A stretch of 64,000 nucleotides of DNA from Abelmoschus esculentus (Eukaryota; Streptophyta; Magnoliopsida; Malvales; Malvaceae). Location of the stretch: assembly GCA_035048815.1 (NCBI GenBank), contig JAUCBN010000005.1, forward strand, positions 17,324,517-17,388,516. The letters run 5' to 3'. A model generated the notes under the pieces. It was given only the letters and a program-made list of their open reading frames with translations. It did no database searches and was not told the DNA's origin. A program made the position numbers and the translations under genes. Positions 47,090-58,317 of this stretch are shown here, piece by piece; the stretch's first letter is position 1, and each line of letters starts with the position of its first letter.

Positions 47090-47330
47090 TTGCCATGAAC
47101 CAAGCATTTGTCTATATAAAAACAAAACCTCCATCCTCTTCCTACAATAACAACAAAAAACAATTCTGTCGACGAGTGTAAGCCGTCCACAGGGAGTAGG
47201 GAATGCCTTAACCAGACATCACGCTTCAGTCGTAAGGAAACACAAGGGATTTGTTATAATATTTTCTAGAGAAAGATTCAACAAGGCTTCTTTCTCTCAA
47301 TAATGACATTGATTTATCAAATATAATTTT
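47090..47330 (+). promoter_or_regulatory. Orphan core-promoter-like stretch
   Basis: TCTATATAAAAAC at about 47112-47124 is a strong plant TATA box, followed by a CA/CT-rich leader-like sequence (CCTCCATCCTCTTCCTAC) where a transcription start would be expected. No ORF of convincing length follows. It may be a promoter captured by, or left over from, a lost gene, or belong to an element whose ends I cannot see. Confidence 0.35.
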
Positions 47331-47339
47331 CTTGTTTGA

Positions 47340-47850
47340 TTATTATTGGACAATTATTAAATTTTTTTTATGTCACCCACAAAGAGAAAATTAATCACTG
47401 TTATCGATAATAAATAGCTTAAAACAAAAAAAACTTAATAATTTAAGATCCTCCTTATATAAACGTCTATACAAGTTTAATCTTTAAACATATGTGTTTA
47501 AATCCTATCATACATAATTATATCTGGATTTTACCATATTTATTTTAATTTAAATCTTAAACTTTATGGGTCACATTTATGAATATGTTAAATTAAATTT
47601 ATTATTATTTTATAAAAAATTATAGATCCATTCTGAGTATACGTGTACCCTTCTAGAAAGATATATACAACGAATGTTCATCTGTTTGATCGAAATCTAG
47701 GTCATAAGCTTCACATGATTTTCATTTCATGTGCAAGATTCGTGGATACTTGTCCTACAAGGAACATACTCTCAACAATACAACCAAATAGATCAATTCA
47801 TTTATTTGGATTTGACCAAACAAGGCTTCAAGAATGACTGAGAGCATGGA
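47340..47850. other. AT-rich spacer
   Basis: No supported gene; a 64-codon open frame at 47643-47837 has no recognisable content. Confidence 0.4.
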
Positions 47851-47852
47851 AC

Positions 47853-48092
47853 GAAAAAAAAATATATCATGAGTATGTTTTATCACGTTATTCATGGATC
47901 AATCACTAAAATTTATTTATCTTAATATTTTTTTATGTTATATTTTTTAAGTGAATCTTCACTCATATTTACTGTTAATTTAATTTAAAAACAGTTTTTT
48001 TTTCCAGTAAAAATTCGTTTGAGAAAATATATAACATAGAAAAATGATAAGATTGATGATTTTTAGTTGTTGATCCTATGGACACATGATAT
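47853..48092. mobile_element. MITE family A copy 3 (degenerate)
   Basis: It shares with copies 1 and 2 the order ATATATCATGAGTA, GAATCTTCACTCATATTTAC, AAAACAGTTTTT, ATAACATAGAAAAATGATAAG and a GATCCTATGGACACATGAT end. The termini are eroded and no target duplication is visible. Confidence 0.5.
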
Positions 48093-48424
48093 TTGAAAAC
48101 AAATAAAATGGAAATTAGTAAATAGCGAATACCCAATTTTGTATTGGTAAATTATGTGTCAATAGTGAAGTGTGCGTGTGAAGCAAACGTGTCCCCAACT
48201 ACATTTTGTAAAATTTGTTTTGGGTTTGACTGTCTTTATCTTCATCTAGAGACGGAGTATTAAGAAGGTATTATTATTTAGACCAGAGTATATATTTGAT
48301 TGAAGGTGTAATTAATAGAAACATTTGTCATGGTGCAAGTTTAGGTTCGATTCACATGCACAAATAGTTATCTAAAAGATTTTTATGAAGATTTTGAATT
48401 TGAAAAAATTATCAGATTTATAAA

Positions 48425-48768
48425 ACTTTTAGAATACTTGTCCACCCGAACCCATGTGAACATGTGAGATTTTTTTCTTGATAGAATGATTATATCTTAA
48501 GAAAATCCTTAATTGGTGTAACTGTGGTTGGTGAGAATCAATCATAGTCGTAAATATAAATTAGTAAGAATTGTCGGATGTAAAAAACTCAACTATAAAT
48601 AAAGACAACTTCATCTCACTTGGAATCATCCATCCTTTGAAAGAATACAAAGGATATCTTAATGCTTAGGTAAAGTTTGATCTTCTAAAAAGAGTTTTTA
48701 GGTTAATTTAGTCATTTATCTCGAAAATATTAAACAATGTAATGCGATTTGTTTGGCTAAAATTTTAA
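48425..48768 (+). repeat. 5' LTR of gag-protease LTR element (element C)
   Basis: It matches 58318-58735 in order: GAATACTTGTCCACCCGAAC, TCCTTAATTGGTGTAAC, TCAACTATAAATA, CACTTGGAATCATCCATCC, AGTTTTTAGGTTAATTTAGTC. It is shorter than the right copy by an internal deletion of roughly 80 bp near 48660. The CAGAGCAAGC after its end recalls a degraded initiator-tRNA primer site. Confidence 0.65.
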
Positions 48769-49215
48769 TCCCCAGAGCAAGCATTCGAGTAAAGTATTGA
48801 TTGAGATGAAACGAAAAAAAAAAAAAAAACGATGCAGCAAAGGGTGTGGATACCATGTTGGGCAAACCAAGGGGGTGAGTTCGAGGGACACCGCTTCATT
48901 AAAGAAAATAGTAGACCAACTCGAAGAACCTGTAAAAGTTGAAGATAATGTCAATCGAAGGAGTGATGCTCTTGAAGTTGAGGTAAATGTTTTGAGGAAA
49001 TAGATAGATGAAATGATAAAAGAATATTACATGTACATGGTTATCATGACAAGTGATTTGTTAATCAAGGCATCACCCAAACCAAAGTTAGATACCTCTT
49101 ACTCAAAGGAGTTTAAAGAAACTAGACTGGTCCAAGATGTAAACTTTATATAGGACATGAAGTAGTATTTTTGAGCGACAAACATTTAGAATGATGATTA
49201 TAAAGTTAGATATCT
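48769..49215 (+). pseudogene. Decayed gag of element C (Ty3/gypsy type)
   Basis: From about 48797 there is a basic start (KRKKKKKRCSKG) and a helix (SLKKIVDQLEEPVKVEDNVN), then a stretch resembling the conserved gypsy gag phrase with DME-YF at 49140-49200. In that phrase three codons are stops (TAG, TAG, TGA) where relatives have Trp, Gln and Arg or Lys; all three can arise by single C-to-T or G-to-A changes. The gene is cut at about 49215 by the inserted chromovirus derivative. Confidence 0.6.
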
Positions 49216-49440
49216 CAAAATCTTATATTGAGTGGGGCTCGAAATCTCACATCGAGCTAATATATTCGGAATCTCACATCGAGTCTTTACTTGAAATTTT
49301 ACATCGAGTGAGGCTTAGAATCTCACATCGAGCAAATTCATTATCCGAAATCTCATAAGACGATCCACCGAATATCTTTATACCACTCTATATCATAACC
49401 AAACCAAATATCAAGAATGTAAAGCATATTTCATCATTTT
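49215..49440 (-). repeat. Part of chromovirus-family LTR (left piece)
   Basis: Repeated phrases (CGAAATCTCACATCGAG, GGAATCTCACATCGAG) and GACGATCCACCGAATATC resemble 61020-61240 in the solo LTR at 60402-62539. The family's outer end (TGTAACACC) is missing here. Confidence 0.5.
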
Positions 49441-52215
49441 AAAGTGTAATCATTAATTTTATCCGTGATAAAAACCCGATTTTTAATTTTTAATTCTATA
49501 CAAATAACGGGCTTAGTTTGTAATAAAAACACTTAAATTTTAAGACGTGTATATATATATATATATATTCAATTTGTTTTGACCTTTGTAGACATTTCCT
49601 TTTATTTTGATCTATAACCTTTGTTTTTTCTAATTAATTTTCGGTTATCATTATTCTATTTATATATTTTTTATTTATTTTAGTTTTTACTATTATAAAT
49701 GTTCATTTCCGGTTTCTTTATATATCCGTATATATTTTTTTTCACTTTATTTTTTGTTTATTGTTATTATTATTATTTAATATATATTAATTAAATGAAA
49801 TAAAATAAATAAACAACCCAATTTTTAAAATAATAGAAACTCAATTTTATTTATTATCATCGGTCCATTTACAATAATTTACCACCCAAATTAAATGATA
49901 AACCCACAAGCCCAATAATAATTACAAAACCCATTACACTTAATCCGATACAAAGCCCAAAATCTGGGTAACCCAACAAGAAACCCTAATCGCTCTTTTT
50001 CTTGCGTAACTCATCCTGGGTTGTTGGATCTGATCTTGATCCAACGGCTTAGATCAGAGGAGAAGGAACCTTTTGGATTCCCCACGCACTACCACGCTCT
50101 GACGATTCGCCTCCCCATGCCCGCGCGTTATCCACGCGTGGGACCTTACGATTGCCCAGGCGATTCTTTAGCTCCTCCATTTGCCGATCGCCGTCCGATC
50201 ACGTTTCTAGTGGTCCTTTCGCATTTCCGGTAGTCACGCACATACAAACAAACAAAAACACTGGCAATGCGTACAATTAATCAGAGCCAAAAAAATAAAA
50301 TTTCAGTAATTATACAGCAAATTCAGAGAATTTCAGAGACGAAATGAAAACAAAAGAACACTACGAATTCGACCATAATTTCAGAGGCAGCGTGCACATG
50401 AATAAGACCAAAATCAACGACAACGATAAGAATTTTGACTTCTTTTTCTTATTCTATGTAATATATGGTTATAAAAACCGAACAAAGAGATATAATCGGG
50501 GTTCCTCCACCATAAAAAAATCAATAAAAGAATGAAATATTGAGTGGTATATTGAGTTAAATTTTTTACATGCTTTGGTTAAAAGGGTTTTAATCAGAGT
50601 TAGGGTTCATCGTTTTTACCTTTGAGAGTCAATCGTGCCTCTTCTAATCCCACACCGGCAATAAGCTTACGCCTCTGGGCTGTTGTGGTGAGCCAACGGA
50701 GAAAAAGAGACGTTCCTTCGCTTTTCCCGAACCAAAAATACTTTTCGTTCTCTGTTTTTAAACAAAAGTTCCGGGTTTTGTTTTAGATTTTAAAACGAGA
50801 AAGGTTTTATAATCGAAAAGTTTTTAAAAAGAATTTTTTGATTTGATTTTTGGGGGTTTTGGAAAAGAAAAAAATGATTATTTTACATCGCAGGTAGCGA
50901 CTAGCGACGACCTAGGTAGTGGTTTCTGGGTTCTTGGTGGTCGAAATCTGGTATTAATGGTGGAGATGAACATTCTTCATGTTCTTGTGATTCTCAAGTT
51001 TCCAGATAAAGAAACCAAAGAAAAATTTGGTTCTTTTTGTTTTAGTTTAAGGTAAAAATGAACTATTTTTTTTGTTTGTGTTTTATACTAGATGACCAAA
51101 ATGAAAATAGGGATATTCTCTTTTTTAACCCTTTCGTGTCTCTTAAAACATGCACATGGTCCCTCTATGTTTGATCCGCTTTATAATTTTATCCCCAAAC
51201 TTTTCTAAAACTATCCAATTTCATCCTTATTCGATTATTACACCGATTTAACAAAAAGGTATTATTCGGTTCGAGTCCCTCCGCGTTTTAGAACTTTTTT
51301 TCAGCCTTATATTGTTTAAATACCACCCCAGAGGTCCTCTATTCTTTTTAAAAAATATTAATTTAGTTACCATTCCAAATAGCACTTTGATTTTCATAAT
51401 TTGTAACTTTATTTTAGCTTTCTTTTATTTTGGTCCCTTCTAGTAACTCTTTCTTTTTTATTTAATCTTTTTTTTAGTTTTATTTAATTTAACCTTTTTT
51501 ATAGATGTTTATTGATTTATTTCTCTAGCTTTTATTTATTTACTTATTTGTATGTGATGTACATATGTTTATTATGTTTACGGTTTTATTTATTATATCT
51601 TTATTTCTGTAAATGTGTTAATTTTTGGGGCGATTTTAAACTCTAAAACTGTTTTTAGTCGTAACAAACTCTCAAACTTATTTTTATTCGAATCTCTGGT
51701 TTTACGGTGCCCGGCCTACTAAAGTGACCGGTAACGAATACAACTTTTTTAAATCTTTTTTCAATTATTTTTCCAAAAGATTTTTAAAAATATTTTTCAA
51801 TTTCAATTTTTTATCATTTCAAACTTTTAAAATTGTTTTCTTTATAAATCTTTTTAAAGATTTTTTTTCTAATACTTTTCAATTCCTTTTTCAAAATTCC
51901 CCTTTTAAATTAAAATCCCTATTTGCCTTTTTATTTTTCAACTTTTTACCCTAATTCTCAATTTTTAAAATCCCAAAATTCTATCAAAAACCCTAATTTA
52001 CACTTCTTCAAATGAAATTCCCTTTTTAAATAAATTTTCAACATTTCAAAACCTAATTTTTGATTTTTTCCTTTTTTAAAATTAAATATCCAATTCTCAA
52101 ATTAACCCTAAATTTAAATTTTAAGATATTTTAATCTTTAATTTCTAATTTCCATTTTTTAAAATATTAACCTTTATTTTATTACACCTATCGTTTTTTA
52201 AAGGTTCGCTACACA
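49440..52215. other. Unresolved insert, probably another LTR-type sequence
   Basis: The chromovirus-family LTR is continuous with the solo copy up to about 49440 and again from about 52215, so these 2.7 kb appear inserted. The part at 49980-50250 is GC-rich (CCCGCGCGTTATCCACGCGT, GATCGCCGTCCGATCACG), unlike anything nearby, and AT/T-rich DNA follows to 52190. No ORF or domain is recognised. Candidate outer bases are TGATAAAAACCCG and GGTTCGCTACA, but the flanks give no matching duplication. Confidence 0.4.
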
Positions 52216-53485
52216 AAGTCTATATCACCAATTCTAAGTTTTAATATTCATTTTATAGCTTAATTAATCAATAAAAACCCATAGCAAAAATTATGGAACC
52301 CCAAACTCAACCCTTAAAAACATGGGCAGATTGTCTAGGGGTATCGATACACTTACATAGTACATCGAAACACCCCAGTATCGATATACTCCCCATGCGT
52401 ATCGATACGCTAAGACGATGACTTCCAAAAAGATCAAAGAAAACCTACCCTTATCGATACAATTACATGGCGTATCAATACTCCCCAAGTTCCGTTACGC
52501 CCTTAAGGAGGTATCTAAATGATTCGTTATTGGAGTTTTGGATTTCCAAAAACAGGTAGGGCATTCCGAAATGTCTACTATTCTCGTCTTTATTTCCTCT
52601 CTAGGTATCGATACACAGACCAAGTGTATTGATACACCTGCATGAAAATACGGATCTTGACTATAAAATGAATAAGAACATCAGCCTAAACCAAACCATT
52701 CAATCTCAAAACGTTTCTACACATTATTAGAGTAGTTTAGGTGAGTTTTTAACCAATTTTTACCCATGTCAACATCCAAATGATAATTCACCATTAAAGC
52801 ATAGATGAGCTATACTTCCTACCAAAAATCATCATACAACAACCAACATGCCATTAAAGATGATGCACATGAAATGCAAAGGATTTGGAAGTGTATCAAC
52901 CTCCAAATATAAGTTGAAGAACTCCACAAAACTCCCCTAAGCCTTCTCCTTGATCAAGCTTGTGGATGGCTCACCAAGCTCCCTCACTACAAGAGGAGAT
53001 TACCAAGAAGTTACTGCACTATTAGGACGGTTAAAGGAAGTTAAATCCCCCTTAACCAACCTAACACTCTCAGAAACCTATTCTCGTTCATCCTTAAACC
53101 ACCCAACCAAAAATCCAACTTCTACTATTTCTAACCAAACTTACCTCGTAAAATAGGTCACTTTGAGCTGAATAAACCTTTCTCTAGCCTACACACGTGA
53201 TTCTATCGGCCAACACTCAAAACTTCACCTTTGGTGATGGATTTGAGAATGAAAATGGATGGAGAAAAGGGTGAGGAACACAATAAAGAGGAGGTGAGAT
53301 CATTCTATGCAAAATGCAAAAATGAATCCCTTTTCCCTTCCACAAACATCCCACTTACCCAATTACCAAACTACCCGCAAGCCACCTTTCAAGCCTAAAC
53401 CCATCAACCCTTAAGCCCAATAAGACCCTTAAGGTCCACTACCACAAGTTAAATTGACACCGATCTTGAAACCCGGGTTATGACA
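52215..53485 (-). repeat. 3' LTR of the chromovirus derivative (right piece)
   Basis: It is homologous to 56818-57833 over about 950 bp (CCATTCAATCTCAAAACGTT, GATGATGCACATGAAATGC, GGATGGCTCACCAAGCTCCC). It ends CCCGGGTTATGACA at 53485. On the element's strand it starts TGTCATAACCC, preceded by a polypurine stretch. TATCGATAC palindromes cluster at 52337-52640. Confidence 0.8.
52337..52640. promoter_or_regulatory. TATCGATAC palindrome cluster in chromovirus LTR
   Basis: GGTATCGATACACTTAC, AGTATCGATATACTCC, CGTATCGATACGC, CTTATCGATACAATTAC and GGTATCGATACACAG occur within 300 bp, with further half-sites. It is the same motif family as in the copia LTRs although the LTRs are otherwise unrelated. 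Confidence 0.65.
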
Positions 53486-53505
53486 ACTCTTCCCTCTTTA
53501 AAGAA
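53486..53505 (-). other. Polypurine tract of the chromovirus derivative
   Basis: On the element's strand, AAAGAGGGAAGAGT lies directly before TGTCATAACCC, the LTR start. Confidence 0.7.
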
Positions 53506-53513
53506 TTTTTTTC

Positions 53514-54337
53514 CTCAAAATTTACTTGAGGAAAACAAGTGCAGATAAAGCATTTTTATGTTATCATCAACCTCCCATGTAGCCTCTTTGACTCCGTGGT
53601 TTCTCCAAAGTATCTTAACTAGTGGTATACACTTGTTTTGAATCTCATTAACTCACCTATTAAACATTCTTACATGTTCCTCTTCGTAAGTTAGATCCTT
53701 ATTAACCTCAACATCCTCGGGAGCTAAAACATGCGAAGGGTTTGAATGGTAATGCCTTAACATTGACACGTGGAACAAATTGTGGATGTATTCCATTTTG
53801 GAGGCAAATCTAACCGATACGCCACTAGCCCAACTCTCTCAAGCACCTTATAGGTCCCAAAAAACCTTGGGCTCAACTTGTCTTTCCTTCCGAAATGGAT
53901 GACCCTTTCCACGGTAACACCTTTAGAAACTCTTTCTCTCTAACCTCATACTCAATATGCTTTCTTCTCTTATCTGCATAAGCCTTTTGGAAATTAAACG
54001 TCACTTGCAACCTTTCATTTTGATTGAACCTTCATTTTTATTTGTTTAACTAGATCAGATTCCATAATCCGTCTTTCATTGAGCTTGATCCAACACAAAG
54101 GTGTCCTATACTTACGCCCATATAATATCTCAAACGGTTTTATCTTGATACTAGATTGATAGCTATTGTTGTAAGAAAACTCAACCAACGATAATTGTTC
54201 CTGTCAACTACCCTCAAAGTCCACAACACAACACCGAAGCATGTCCTCAAGAATCTGAATGACACGTTTAGATTTACCATCAGTTTTTGGATGAAAAATT
54301 GTACTAGAGTGCAACTTGGTACCCAAAGCACAATGGA
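53514..54337 (-). pseudogene. Integrase C-terminal part and chromodomain of Ty3/gypsy chromovirus (decayed)
   Basis: Read on the minus strand, integrase from the catalytic-core end (HPKTDGKS) runs through VEFSYNNSYQSS, FEILYGRK and RTPLCW, to the conserved C-terminal module (LSPRFFGTYKVLERVG) and a chromodomain remnant (IPLVKILWRNH, EATWE) that ends about 30 bp before the polypurine tract. Several stops and frameshifts are present. A chromodomain after integrase identifies the chromovirus branch, probably the Tekay/Del group. The upstream part of the same integrase lies beyond the solo LTR, at 56282-56815. Confidence 0.8.
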
Positions 54338-56281
54338 TGTAACACCCCAAACCTTTTCCCCAATTCGAACAAAAATCCTTAACTTCGTACCCTCAGATTT
54401 GGGGATTTTAAAATCTAAAATCAAGGACTATTTTATAATTTCTGGAAACTGAAGGCTTCGTTTTGAACTTTTAAAAGTTTAGACCCTTATTGTTCAATTT
54501 TCCCCTTTTTTTTTGGAAAGTTTTCTTCCCCTGTTTTGTGCCCGATCTCGTGTGGGATTTATTTATTTTACTTCTGGTTCTTATAATAAAAAATTTGGTC
54601 TTTTTGTCCATTCTTTCTTGTTATTTCCCCTCGTGTGTCTGTGGTTCCTTCCCTTCGTGTAAGGTGGTAAGTTTTACTTTCCCTTTTCATTTCTTTTGGT
54701 TAATTACTGGTTTGTTAATGTTTGAGTTTTGTTTGAATCGAAATCTAGGTTTTGGGGGAGTGTTTTTGTCGGTTTAAATCAAATCTAGTAAGGGAAGGAT
54801 GAACCGAAAACGCTTGAGATTAACCCAGGAGGGATCTGGAATTTTTCCAGATTTTCTTGGAAAAACTGGAAAACCCAGATTTTCTCGGGAAAATCTGACC
54901 CAAGCCTATGTTTGACCCGGCCCGACCCGAAAACCAACCCGTCCGACCCAAAATCTGACCCGACTTGTAACCCATTGACGTCACTGCTGACGTCATCAAC
55001 TGACGTCAGCGTTGACCTGATAACGTCATCTGCTGACGTTAGCGTTGACCATGCTAACGTCAGCCTTGACTTTTTCAACCCAGGCCCACTTTCTATTTTT
55101 CGATGTACTAAATCTGATGTTGTTGTTTGTTTTTCGAATTTCGAACCCAAAGTATCATTTTTAGGGCTTTTAAGTTCGAATACTTATCTGAAAATTATCT
55201 TTAGTGGATTCTAAATCAGTTTTTGTTCACTTCAGGTGACGTGGATTCCGAGCCCGAGTATCTGCCTCCTCCTCCTCCTGGATGACCTCTTTTCCAACAG
55301 CATCCGGGACCCGCACGTGAGTTTTAGTTAATTCCGGTATACTTATTAGTAGAATGGCATAGTAGAGTGTCTAATGACTATGGTATTCGTAGGTTCTACT
55401 CCTACTCATTCTAGTGGTAGAGCCGAGTCCAGCCGACGTCAGTATCGTCGTTGAGCTTTCTGTTCAGGTGTGTTCTCTTCTGTTGACTTTGTTTTTCAGT
55501 ATGTTCCGTTTTCTGTTAAATCCGTATGATCATGCATCATTCTGACATCACATTCCTGATACTACTACATGATATGCTTGCCTCCTGATTAGATTGTAGC
55601 GTATACATTCTGATACTGTTTATACATATATATTACAACCGGTAGATTATGTGTACGGGAAAGTTAGTGATTTATCATTTCTGTTTAGTGGCTTCACCTG
55701 CGGGTCGAGATACCACTTCTGATCAGTGGCTCCACCTTCGAGTCGAGTTTCTAATTCTACTGGTGTGGTGGATTTAGAGGAGTTCAGAGGAACCTACTCT
55801 TCTGTTGGTGTTCGGAGATGGGTGCATTTCATCCATACATTGCATCATCTGCATATACTGTTCTAAAATCCTGTTTATCTGTACTCTAGAGACACACTGG
55901 GATCCCTAGCTTATGCTCTCTCAGCTTCTTGTTTCAGGTCCTTGACCTAGGCTACTTTGGTACTTAGAGATTTATACATTCAGACTATTTACGTATATTT
56001 TATAGATTCAGACTATTTTATTATTTTTTGGATAATTTATTATTTGGAATGAACTTTGGATTCAAAACTTTAATTTTGGATTTTTTTGGACTATTATATT
56101 ATTTAATATTGGGTTGAACCTTATTTAATTTGGATAAGCTTTCAGTATGTTTGATAATAAATTATTTTTAAATAATTTGTTCTTATCTTTTGTTTTAATA
56201 AAAACCTAGCTTGCAAATTAAGTTTTAGTAATGTGAACCCTAACTTTTCTTCTAAGAATTAAATAAATTTTGGGGGTTACA
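54338..56281. mobile_element. Solo LTR (1944 bp) nested in the integrase, target duplication ATGGA
   Basis: It starts TGTAACACCCCAAACC and ends TTGGGGGTTACA, and is flanked by ATGGA on both sides (54333-54337, 56282-56286). TGTAACACCC starts are frequent in Tekay/Del-type gypsy LTRs. No internal domain is present, so it is the product of LTR-LTR recombination. It contains a GC-rich CCCGACCCG region and the TGACGTCA array at 54976-55062. Open frames inside it have no recognisable content. Confidence 0.9.
54976..55068. promoter_or_regulatory. TGACGTCA (bZIP) and W-box array in the solo LTR
   Basis: Three perfect TGACGTCA palindromes (54976-54983, 54988-54995, 55001-55008) and three one-base variants (TAACGTCA 55021-55028, TGACGTTA 55034-55041, TAACGTCA 55055-55062) lie within 87 bp. 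They are interleaved with TTGACC/TTGACT W-box cores. TGACG sites are bound by TGA-class bZIPs and W-boxes by WRKY factors, both linked to stress and salicylate responses. Spacing is about 12-20 bp. Confidence 0.75.
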
Positions 56282-56817
56282 ATGGATCTTTTTCTAAAGC
56301 CTTTTTGTGAACCGTGGATCTTTATCCGATATGATCGAGGATCACACTTCATGCAATCGCACGATCTCTTTGATGTACAACTAAGCTAATCTTTCTAAAC
56401 TAAATTCCATGCGCACATGCAAAAAGTGGGAATACTTGATCAACCGGTCAATTACAACCTATATAGCATCATGTTTTCTTTGAGTCAAAGGTAACCCCGT
56501 AACAAAGTTCATGGTGAACTGATCACACTTTCATTATGGAATCTGGATAGGCTGAAGCATACCTGAAGGAACCTGATGTTCCGTTTTCACTTGTTGACAA
56601 GCCAAGCACCTTGTTAAAAACTCTAAGATGTCTCTTTTCATACAAGGCCATCAATAGAATGGTCTAAAATCTTGGTAAATCTTATTGCTTCCTGGGGGTA
56701 CGGTATAAGGGCTACAGTATGCCTCCCTCATGATACGACCCCTTAGATCCTCCAAAGAGGGAACACACAAACGTCCTTTGAACTAAAAGTACCCACCGTC
56801 TCGTACCTCAAAGTTCG
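56282..56817 (-). pseudogene. Integrase N-terminal part of the chromovirus derivative (decayed)
   Basis: Minus-strand reading shows the integrase zinc region (RPFYWWPYMKRD-like, CLACQQVK-like, with substitutions) and the core (MNFVTGLPLTQRKHDAI-like, DRFTK-like). It continues in 53514-54337 across the solo LTR. The reverse transcriptase, protease and gag expected upstream are absent: the sequence passes straight into LTR DNA at about 56818. Confidence 0.7.
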
Positions 56818-57833
56818 TTATTCTCACTCTTATTTCCTTTCTAAGGTATCGATATACAGGAAGGGCGTTCTGAAACACGGGCAAGGCATTCCAAAATGCT
56901 TGTTATTCTCCCCTTATTTCCTCTCTAGAGTATCGATACGCCGGTCAAGGGTATCGATACTTTTACATAAAAATTCAAGTTTTAACCCTAAAATGACTAA
57001 GAACATTAGCCTAATCAAAACCATTCAATCTCAAAATGTTTCTATAAATTATTAGAGTAGTTTAAGTGAGTTTCTAAGCAATTTTAACCCATGCCAACAT
57101 TCAAATGATAATTCACCATTAAAGCATGCAAAAGCTCTACTTCCTATCAAAAATCATCATAGAACAACCAACATGCCATTAAATATGATGCACATGAAAT
57201 GCGAAGGATTTGGAAGTGTACCAACCTACCAAAATGAGCTGAAGAACTTCACAACAACTCCCCTAAGCCTTCTCATTACCTAAGCTTATAGATGGCTCAC
57301 CAAGCTCCCTCACTAAAGGAGGAGATTACCATGAAGTTATTGCACTATTAGGATGGTTAAAGGAAGCTAAAACAATGCCTTAACTAGGCTAACACACTTT
57401 CAAAAACCTATTTTCGTTCATCCTTAAACCACCCAACCAAAAACCCGACTTCCACTATTTCTATCCAAACATACCTTACAAGATATACCACTTTGAGCTG
57501 AGCAGACATTCCTCTAGCCTCGAAACGTGATTCTATCAACCAACACTCAAAACTCTATCTTTGGTGATGATTTGGGAGTGAAAATGGGTGGAGAAAATGA
57601 TGAGAAAGACAATAAAGAGGGGGTGAGATCATTCTCTACACAATATAGAAAATGAACCCCTTTTACCTTCCCCCAAACATCCTACTTAGCTAATTACAAA
57701 ACTACGCTCAAGTCATCTTTCAAGATCAAAACCAACAACAACCATTTAAGCTAAAAAAGACCCTCAAAGCCCAAACACGAGGCCAACTACTTCGGGTTAG
57801 CCTAACACTAAGTCCCGAAACCTGGATCGTGAA
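56818..57833 (-). repeat. 5' LTR of the chromovirus derivative (partial)
   Basis: It is homologous to 52540-53485 with many differences. It contains TATCGATAC palindromes at about 56846-56970 and an internal short duplication (GTTATTCTC..CTTATTTCC..CTCTA twice). It ends near ACCTGGATCGTGAAATAAG, against protease sequence of element C. Confidence 0.75.
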
Positions 57834-57844
57834 ATAAGTTAACT

Positions 57845-58110
57845 TTGAAAAAGACTACCTTATTTGCAAGATTCCCTAATCGAGTCAATTCATCAAAATT
57901 AGAAGGCAAGTCTAAAAGTAATATGTCTTTGAAGCTTGGTTTGATATTCCTATATTCTATCAAGGAAAAGAAGAATAAAAATCATAAAGGGTTGATGTTC
58001 GTGGACATTAACATCATATGTAAAAGAAATAGTACTATTATGGACACAAGAGCACCCCACTTATTCATGTCCCAAAAAGTTGCCGACAAATATGGTCTTT
58101 TGTAGTTTTG
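57845..58110 (+). pseudogene. Aspartic protease remnant of element C
   Basis: The phrase GLMFVDINI followed by TIMDTRAPHLF matches the gypsy protease active-site region, where relatives have DTG; here the Gly codon reads Arg. The frame is open for about 86 codons, then stops. With the gag piece at 48769-49215 and LTRs at both ends it forms one element interrupted by about 8.6 kb. No reverse transcriptase or integrase of its own is seen. Confidence 0.65.
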
Positions 58111-58317
58111 AGATTCCACAGCGTGTTTAATGTAATAACGTCTAAACCTTTGCACGAAGATCAAGAGGATCCTGAACAAGGCAAGTCATAACTAGTATGA
58201 GAGAGCTCAAAGAAAAAAGATTATATGGTAAGGCGAAGAAATCTATTACATGACGACATAGAACAAGACAAATAGAGATGTGGTGAGGTCAACGTTAAAT
58301 TTAATGGAGAATTATAG

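Noticed and set aside
48300..48365. Box-B-like GGTTCGATTCAC suggesting a second SINE or a tRNA
   Set aside because: No box A at the right distance and no cloverleaf can be drawn.
54195..55214. Several open frames of 85-121 codons within the solo LTR
   Set aside because: They lie in a non-coding LTR bounded by TG..CA ends and a 5-bp duplication, overlap on opposite strands and show no domain.
57982..58179. Minus-strand open frame over the protease remnant
   Set aside because: Antisense shadow of the plus-strand protease sequence of element C.
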